Positions 34,782 through 38,865 of a stretch of DNA of 38,865 nt are shown piece by piece. The notes below the pieces were generated by a model. The model searched no databases and was not told where the DNA came from. It saw only the letters and a program-made list of their open reading frames with translations. Position numbers and translations under genes: made by a program. The number at the start of each line of letters is the position of its first letter. Positions within the stretch are counted from its first letter, which is position 1. Origin of the DNA: Flavobacteriaceae bacterium (GTDB taxonomy: Bacteria; Bacteroidota; Bacteroidia; Flavobacteriales; Flavobacteriaceae); assembly GCA_017851655.1 (NCBI GenBank), contig JAFMMH010000012.1:1-38865 (forward strand). The letters run 5' to 3'.

Positions 34782-36512
34782 TTATTCTAGTCTTATATCG
34801 GACACACTTGCTCCTGTTGGAATCATCGGAAAAACGTTGTCTTCTTTTTCAACACAAATCTCCAAGAAATAAGGCTTGTCAGAAGTCATCATTTCTTGAA
34901 CTGCTTGGTCCAAATCTTTGCGCTCTTTTACACGGTTTGCTTGAATTTGAAATCCTTTAGCAATGGTCACAAAATCTGGATTAACCATTTCTGTAGAGGC
35001 ATAACGTTTGTCAAAAAAAAGCTGTTGCCACTGACGTACCATTCCCAGAAAATCATTATTTAACACTACGATCTTTACGGCTACTTGTTGTTGGAAAATA
35101 GTACCCAACTCTTGAATGGTCATTTGGTAACCGCCATCACCAATTACAGCAACAACCTCGCGATCCGGTGCTCCCATCTTTGCACCAATTGCAGCAGGTA
35201 ATGCAAATCCCATGGTGCCTAACCCGCCTGAAGTGACATTACTTTTGGATTGGTTGAATTGTGCATAACGACAAGCCACCATCTGATGTTGTCCAACATC
35301 GGTTACTATCACCGCATCTCCATTGGAATGCTTATTGATCATAGCAATAGCTTCACCCATTGTCAGACCATCTTTTGTGGGGTTTAAGTCGGAATGAATT
35401 ACTTTTTCTACTTCTATGGCGTCTAACTCATCAAAACGTTGAATCCATTGAGGATATGTTTTTTGGCTGATCCGATCTATTAATGCTTTTAAACTAATTT
35501 TACAGTCCGAAAGTAAAACTACATCAGCCATTACATTTTTATTCACCTCAGCAGGATCCAACTCCAAATGAATAACTTTGGCTTGTTTTGCATAGGTTTT
35601 TAAATCCCCAGTAACACGATCGTCAAAACGCATACCGATGGCGATTAACAAATCACATTCATTAGTCAATAAGTTGGGGGCATAATTTCCATGCATTCCA
35701 ACCATTCCTCTATTTGAAGGGTGGTTTGTTGGTAAAGCTGACAGACCTAAAATAGTCCAAACTGCTGGGATTCCCGATTTTTCAACAAAGGTTTTAAATT
35801 CTTCCTCGGCTCTACCCAGAATTACACCTTGTCCCCAAACTACTAGGGGTTTTTTGGCTTGCTCAATTAATGCAACTGCTTCTTCAACGGCGTCCATTGA
35901 AAGTGAAGGATAGGGTTGATAACTTCGTATTCCGACACATTTTTCATAAGAAAAATCAAACTTTTCAAATTGAGCATCCTTGGTAATATCTATTAAAACA
36001 GGACCAGGTCTACCAGAACGAGCAATATAAAATGCCTTCGCCATAATCTCTGGAATCTCACTTGCTTTGGTAATTTGATAATTCCATTTCGTTACGGGTG
36101 TGGATATTCCAATGATATCAGTCTCTTGAAATGCATCCGATCCCAATAAATGAGAAGCAACTTGACCTGTGATACAGACCATAGGAGTTGAATCTATTTG
36201 AGCATCTGCGATTCCAGTGACCAGATTAGTTGCCCCTGGACCTGAAGTGGCAAGGGCTACTCCAACTTTTCCAGAGGTACGTGCAAAACCTTGAGCGGCA
36301 TGCGTAGCACCTTGTTCATGTCTAGTGAGAACGTGATGCAATTGATCTTGAAACTTAAAGAGTTCATCATAAATGGGCATTATGGCTCCACCTGGATAAC
36401 CATAAACCAAATTAGCATCTTCAGCCAATAAACATCGAATTACAGCCTCGGCTCCTGAGATATGCAATTTCTCGGTAGTGGTTTTTGTCTTTTCGTTTGT
36501 ACTTGTTTCCAT
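34782..36512 (-). CDS. ilvB: Acetolactate synthase large (catalytic) subunit
   Basis: A 576-aa thiamine-diphosphate and FAD enzyme that condenses pyruvate with pyruvate or 2-oxobutanoate. The N-terminal PYR domain has YGYPGGAIMPIYDEL and the catalytic Glu in RHEQGATHAAQGFAR; the central FAD domain includes LLIAIGMRFDDRVTGD. The C-terminal PP domain has the ThDP motif VIGDGGYQMTIQELGTIFQQ ending near VLNNDFLGMVRQWQQLF. All key parts are present. The frame runs upstream to a GTG at 36536 inside ilvD; the ATG at 36512, 2 nt after the ilvD stop, is preferred. Confidence 0.96.
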   Translation of the reverse strand: METSTNEKTKTTTEKLHISGAEAVIRCLLAEDANLVYGYPGGAIMPIYDELFKFQDQLHHVLTRHEQGATHAAQGFARTSGKVGVALATSGPGATNLVTGIADAQIDSTPMVCITGQVASHLLGSDAFQETDIIGISTPVTKWNYQITKASEIPEIMAKAFYIARSGRPGPVLIDITKDAQFEKFDFSYEKCVGIRSYQPYPSLSMDAVEEAVALIEQAKKPLVVWGQGVILGRAEEEFKTFVEKSGIPAVWTILGLSALPTNHPSNRGMVGMHGNYAPNLLTNECDLLIAIGMRFDDRVTGDLKTYAKQAKVIHLELDPAEVNKNVMADVVLLSDCKISLKALIDRISQKTYPQWIQRFDELDAIEVEKVIHSDLNPTKDGLTMGEAIAMINKHSNGDAVIVTDVGQHQMVACRYAQFNQSKSNVTSGGLGTMGFALPAAIGAKMGAPDREVVAVIGDGGYQMTIQELGTIFQQQVAVKIVVLNNDFLGMVRQWQQLFFDKRYASTEMVNPDFVTIAKGFQIQANRVKERKDLDQAVQEMMTSDKPYFLEICVEKEDNVFPMIPTGASVSDIRLE

Positions 36513-36514
36513 AA

Positions 36515-38191
36515 CTAATTGGAATCGGTAACACACCCCTCTGAGGCAGTGGCTACACTTTTAATGTATTTATAAAGCACTCCTTGCTCAAATTTATAAG
36601 GAGGTTTCTTCCATGCTGCTTTCCGTGCTGCAAGTTCTGTGTCTGTTAGGTCTACACTGAGTGTATTTTGTTCAGCGTCTATTGTAATTATATCCCCGTC
36701 TTTTAGCAAACCTAAGGCTCCACCCTCTTGTGCTTCGGGGACAATGTGTCCAACGACAAAACCGTGGGTTCCTCCAGAAAAACGTCCATCTGTAATGAGG
36801 GCTACACTTTTTCCTAGACCGGCACCCATTATAGCTGCAGTAGGCTTTAACATCTCCGGCATACCAGGACCTCCTTTGGGTCCTTCGTAACGGATTACAA
36901 CAACCTCACCTGCATTTACCTTACCTTCTTTAATTCCTTGATTTGCAGCATATTCTCCGTCGAATACTCTTGCTGGGCCTTTAAACAACAACCCTTCTTT
37001 TCCCGTAATTTTAGCTACCGAACCGCCTTCTGCCAAATTTCCTTTCAGGATCCGGATATGACCGGTAGGTTTGATTGGATTTTCCAGAGGGCGAATCACT
37101 GTTTGTCCTTCTTTTAAATCAGGAACATTTGCAAGATTTTCAGCCAAAGTTTTACCAGTTACAGTCATGCAGTCACCATGCAACATTCCATTGGCAAGCA
37201 TGTATTTTAATACTGCTGGCACCCCACCTACTTGGTGCAAATCTTTCATTAAGAATTTTCCGCTGGGTTTAAGGTCCGCCAAAAAGGGAGTGGTATCACT
37301 GATCTTTTGAAAATCATCTATGGTCAATTCAATATTTGCAGCTCTAGCAATTGCCAAAAAGTGAAGCACAGCATTTGTAGAACCTCCCAAAACCGCAATG
37401 AGACGCAAAGCGTTTTCAAGCGATTTTCGGGTAACAATATCTCTCGGTTTTAAATCTTTTTCTAAAATATTTTTTAAGTGCGCTCCCAACTCCAAGCACT
37501 CTTCTTTTTTGTCTCTACTGACAGCTGGATTGGAAGCGTTATAAGGCAATGCCATACCGCATGCCTCTATGGCAGATGCCATGGTATTGGCGGTGTACAT
37601 ACCACCACAAGCGCCAGCACCAGGACACGCATTACGGATTACGCTTTTGTATTCTTTTTCATCTATGGTCCCTGCCACTTTCTCTCCCCAAGCTTCAAAA
37701 GCTGAGACCACATCTAATTCTTTATCGTTATGACATCCAGCAGCTATAGTACCGCCATATACTAATATTCCAGGACGATTTAAACGCAACATTGCCATTA
37801 AAGCACCTGGCATATTTTTGTCACAACCTACTACTGTAACTACCCCGTCATAAGACATGGCTTGGACAACGGTCTCAACAGAATCTGCAATAATATCACG
37901 AGAGGGCAAAGAAAACCGCATACCGGGAGTCCCCATAGAAATACCGTCACTAACACCGATGGTATTGAACACTAACCCTACTAAAGATTGTTCATTTATA
38001 CCAACTTTAATATCTTGTGCAAGATCATTAAGATGCATGTTACAAGGATTACCTTCGTATCCTGTTGAAGCAATCCCAATTAAAGGTTTCTCAAAGTCTT
38101 CATCAGTCATCCCAATAGCATGTAACATGGCTTGTGCCGCGGGCTGAGTTGGGTCTTGTGTAACTGCTTTACTGTATTTGTTTAATGCCAT
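36515..38191 (-). CDS. ilvD: Dihydroxy-acid dehydratase
   Basis: A 558-aa iron-sulfur enzyme that dehydrates 2,3-dihydroxyisovalerate and 2,3-dihydroxy-3-methylvalerate. The three cluster cysteines are in [26 protein letters not shown] and [11 protein letters not shown]. The carbamylated-Lys/Mg region lies around [12 protein letters not shown], and the catalytic Ser in [16 protein letters not shown]. Length is close to the usual 550-560 aa of the IlvD/Edd family. It is the first gene of the operon and has a good promoter with a leader of about 75 nt that contains no leader peptide. Confidence 0.96.
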   Translation of the reverse strand: MALNKYSKAVTQDPTQPAAQAMLHAIGMTDEDFEKPLIGIASTGYEGNPCNMHLNDLAQDIKVGINEQSLVGLVFNTIGVSDGISMGTPGMRFSLPSRDIIADSVETVVQAMSYDGVVTVVGCDKNMPGALMAMLRLNRPGILVYGGTIAAGCHNDKELDVVSAFEAWGEKVAGTIDEKEYKSVIRNACPGAGACGGMYTANTMASAIEACGMALPYNASNPAVSRDKKEECLELGAHLKNILEKDLKPRDIVTRKSLENALRLIAVLGGSTNAVLHFLAIARAANIELTIDDFQKISDTTPFLADLKPSGKFLMKDLHQVGGVPAVLKYMLANGMLHGDCMTVTGKTLAENLANVPDLKEGQTVIRPLENPIKPTGHIRILKGNLAEGGSVAKITGKEGLLFKGPARVFDGEYAANQGIKEGKVNAGEVVVIRYEGPKGGPGMPEMLKPTAAIMGAGLGKSVALITDGRFSGGTHGFVVGHIVPEAQEGGALGLLKDGDIITIDAEQNTLSVDLTDTELAARKAAWKKPPYKFEQGVLYKYIKSVATASEGCVTDSN

Positions 38192-38271
38192 TGTACTATA
38201 TTGTTTAACGAATTTAATTTAATGATTCTTTTCTTTCCCTAATTTGATCTATGCTCTCCTATATTCAACTG

Positions 38272-38303
38272 CAAAATTAAATCTTTAATCGATTGATTTA
38301 CAA
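38272..38303 (-). promoter_or_regulatory. Promoter of the ilvDBNCA operon
   Basis: On the minus strand TTG (38303-38301), a 21-nt spacer and TAATTTTG (38279-38272) match the Bacteroidota consensus. The start site should fall near 38265. The -33 TTG lies at the edge of the 20-bp palindrome, so a protein bound there could control it. Confidence 0.65.
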
Positions 38304-38321
38304 TAACTTTTAAAAGTTATT
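38302..38321. repeat. Perfect 20-bp palindrome, candidate operator
   Basis: AATAACTTTT followed directly by AAAAGTTATT is an exact 10+10 inverted repeat with no loop. It overlaps the -33 element of the ilvD promoter and lies about 44 nt upstream of the ALDH -7 element. No T run and little room for a loop make a terminator unlikely; a dimeric regulator site fits better (inference). Confidence 0.6.
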
Positions 38322-38364
38322 TTAATACATTCAGAGTCCTTAAATTACTCACGATCTTTTACAT

Positions 38365-38372
38365 TATCTTTG
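38365..38372 (+). promoter_or_regulatory. -7 element of the terminal aldehyde dehydrogenase gene
   Basis: TATCTTTG is an exact TAnnTTTG match, ending 9 nt before the TTG start codon at 38382. The predicted start of transcription is within a few bases of that codon. No TTG is visible at the -33 position. Confidence 0.5.
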
Positions 38373-38381
38373 TAAAAAAAA

Positions 38382-38865
38382 TTGAGCTTGGAGTCTAAAA
38401 CTGATTTTCAAAAAATCCGAAAAGAACATGCCCTTCATTTTTATAATTTGAAACAAAAAGGGATTTCTCATAGAATTGAGCATCTCAAACAATTAAAAAA
38501 AGAAATTGATCTAAAAGAAGATCAAATTATAGAAGCACTCCGAGCCGATCTGGGAAAACCTCACTTCGAGTCCTACACTAGTGAGCTATTAATGGTTCAA
38601 AAAGAACTTGATTTATTTATTAAAAAACTCAACGTTTGGGCAGCACCCAAAAGGGTAGCTGGAAGTATTCTAAATTTCCCATCTCAAGACTACATTCTAT
38701 CTGAAGCCTATGGGACGGTGTTAATGATTTCTCCTTGGAATTATCCTTTTCAGCTTACTATGATCCCACTGATTGGAGCTATAGCTGCCGGAAATACGGT
38801 AGTTTTGAAACCCTCCGAATCTTCACCACATACAGCACAATTGCTTACTTCTCTTTTGGGCCGTA
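38382..38865 (+). CDS. Aldehyde dehydrogenase family protein, 5' part (cut by window end)
   Basis: The first 161 codons of an ALDH superfamily enzyme. Visible are an N-terminal helical stretch (KTDFQKIREHALHFYNLKQK), ELLMVQKELDLFIKKLNVWA, APKRVAGSILNFPSQDYI, GTVLMISPWNYPFQLTMIPL (oxyanion Asn) and AAGNTVVLKPSESSPHTA (cofactor site). This resembles class 3-like ALDHs (for example YwdH or coniferyl aldehyde dehydrogenase types) rather than GapN. The catalytic Cys and Glu lie beyond the window. An in-frame stop (38373-38375) and the lack of an ATG force a non-ATG start: TTG at 38382, or TTG at 38388. It is divergent from the ilv operon. Confidence 0.85.
   Translation, partial: MSLESKTDFQKIRKEHALHFYNLKQKGISHRIEHLKQLKKEIDLKEDQIIEALRADLGKPHFESYTSELLMVQKELDLFIKKLNVWAAPKRVAGSILNFPSQDYILSEAYGTVLMISPWNYPFQLTMIPLIGAIAAGNTVVLKPSESSPHTAQLLTSLLGR

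Noticed and set aside
38192-38271. Possible attenuator or leader peptide ahead of ilvD.
   Set aside because: The 75-nt leader on the minus strand has no ATG before ilvD, no run of Ile/Val/Leu codons and no terminator hairpin.
1-38865. CRISPR array, prophage, integrase, toxin-antitoxin pair, retron or biosynthetic gene cluster.
   Set aside because: I found no repeat-spacer pattern, no integrase, transposase or reverse-transcriptase motifs, and every long frame fits a housekeeping or common Bacteroidota family.

Overview
The window looks like a chromosomal segment from a low-GC member of the Flavobacteriaceae (Bacteroidota). Four things point there. Many intergenic gaps carry the Bacteroidota promoter form TTG-N17..21-TAnnTTTG instead of -35/-10 boxes, and Shine-Dalgarno sequences are rare. 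Several families are typical of the phylum (DUF4294, DUF3276/PUR-alpha-like, DUF2795, DUF5916, long NusB, long SecA, class II IlvC of 490 aa). RecQ lacks the zinc cysteines. A cyclophilin-FKBP fusion is present. Organism assignment is inference; I ran no searches. Most of the window is housekeeping DNA. I see no prophage, IS element, CRISPR array, tRNA or rRNA.

Layout. 1-480: an outward promoter at the left edge and a decayed M23 peptidase remnant. 0.5-5.4 kb: DUF4294 protein (-), M42 aminopeptidase (+), then a minus-strand block of nusB, DUF1573 lipoprotein, yajC and pyrD, with a strong terminator squeezed between yajC and pyrD. 5.4-10.2 kb (+): ABC exporter half, DUF3276 protein, secreted M14 peptidase. 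10.2-14.4 kb: tRNA-binding protein (-), thioredoxin-like protein (+), cyclophilin-FKBP fusion (-), recQ (-). 14.5-17.1 kb (+): tatC, AhpD-like protein, lptB, GNAT, and an internally deleted glmS. 17.1-20.5 kb: pssA (-), lnt (+), PduO-type adenosyltransferase (+), DUF2795 protein (+) and a terminator. 20.5-29.2 kb (+): secA, then a tight run of sterol-desaturase-like hydroxylase, glycosyltransferase, DUF5916 outer-membrane-type protein and methyltransferase. 29.2-38.2 kb (-): one long operon ilvD-ilvB-ilvN-ilvC-ilvA-gapN-like ALDH-SGNH lipoprotein. 38.4 kb to the edge: a divergent aldehyde dehydrogenase, cut by the window end.

How the genes work together. ilvA makes 2-oxobutanoate from threonine, and ilvBN, ilvC and ilvD carry the shared isoleucine/valine pathway; the leu genes and the aminotransferase are not here. 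tatC, yajC and secA are export functions; lptB, lnt and pssA build the envelope. The most noteworthy observations are the in-frame glmS mini-gene, a perfect 20-bp palindrome in the ilvD/ALDH divergent promoter region, the terminator placed directly ahead of pyrD, and a probably leaderless TTG start on the terminal ALDH. I found no convincing new defence or mobile system.
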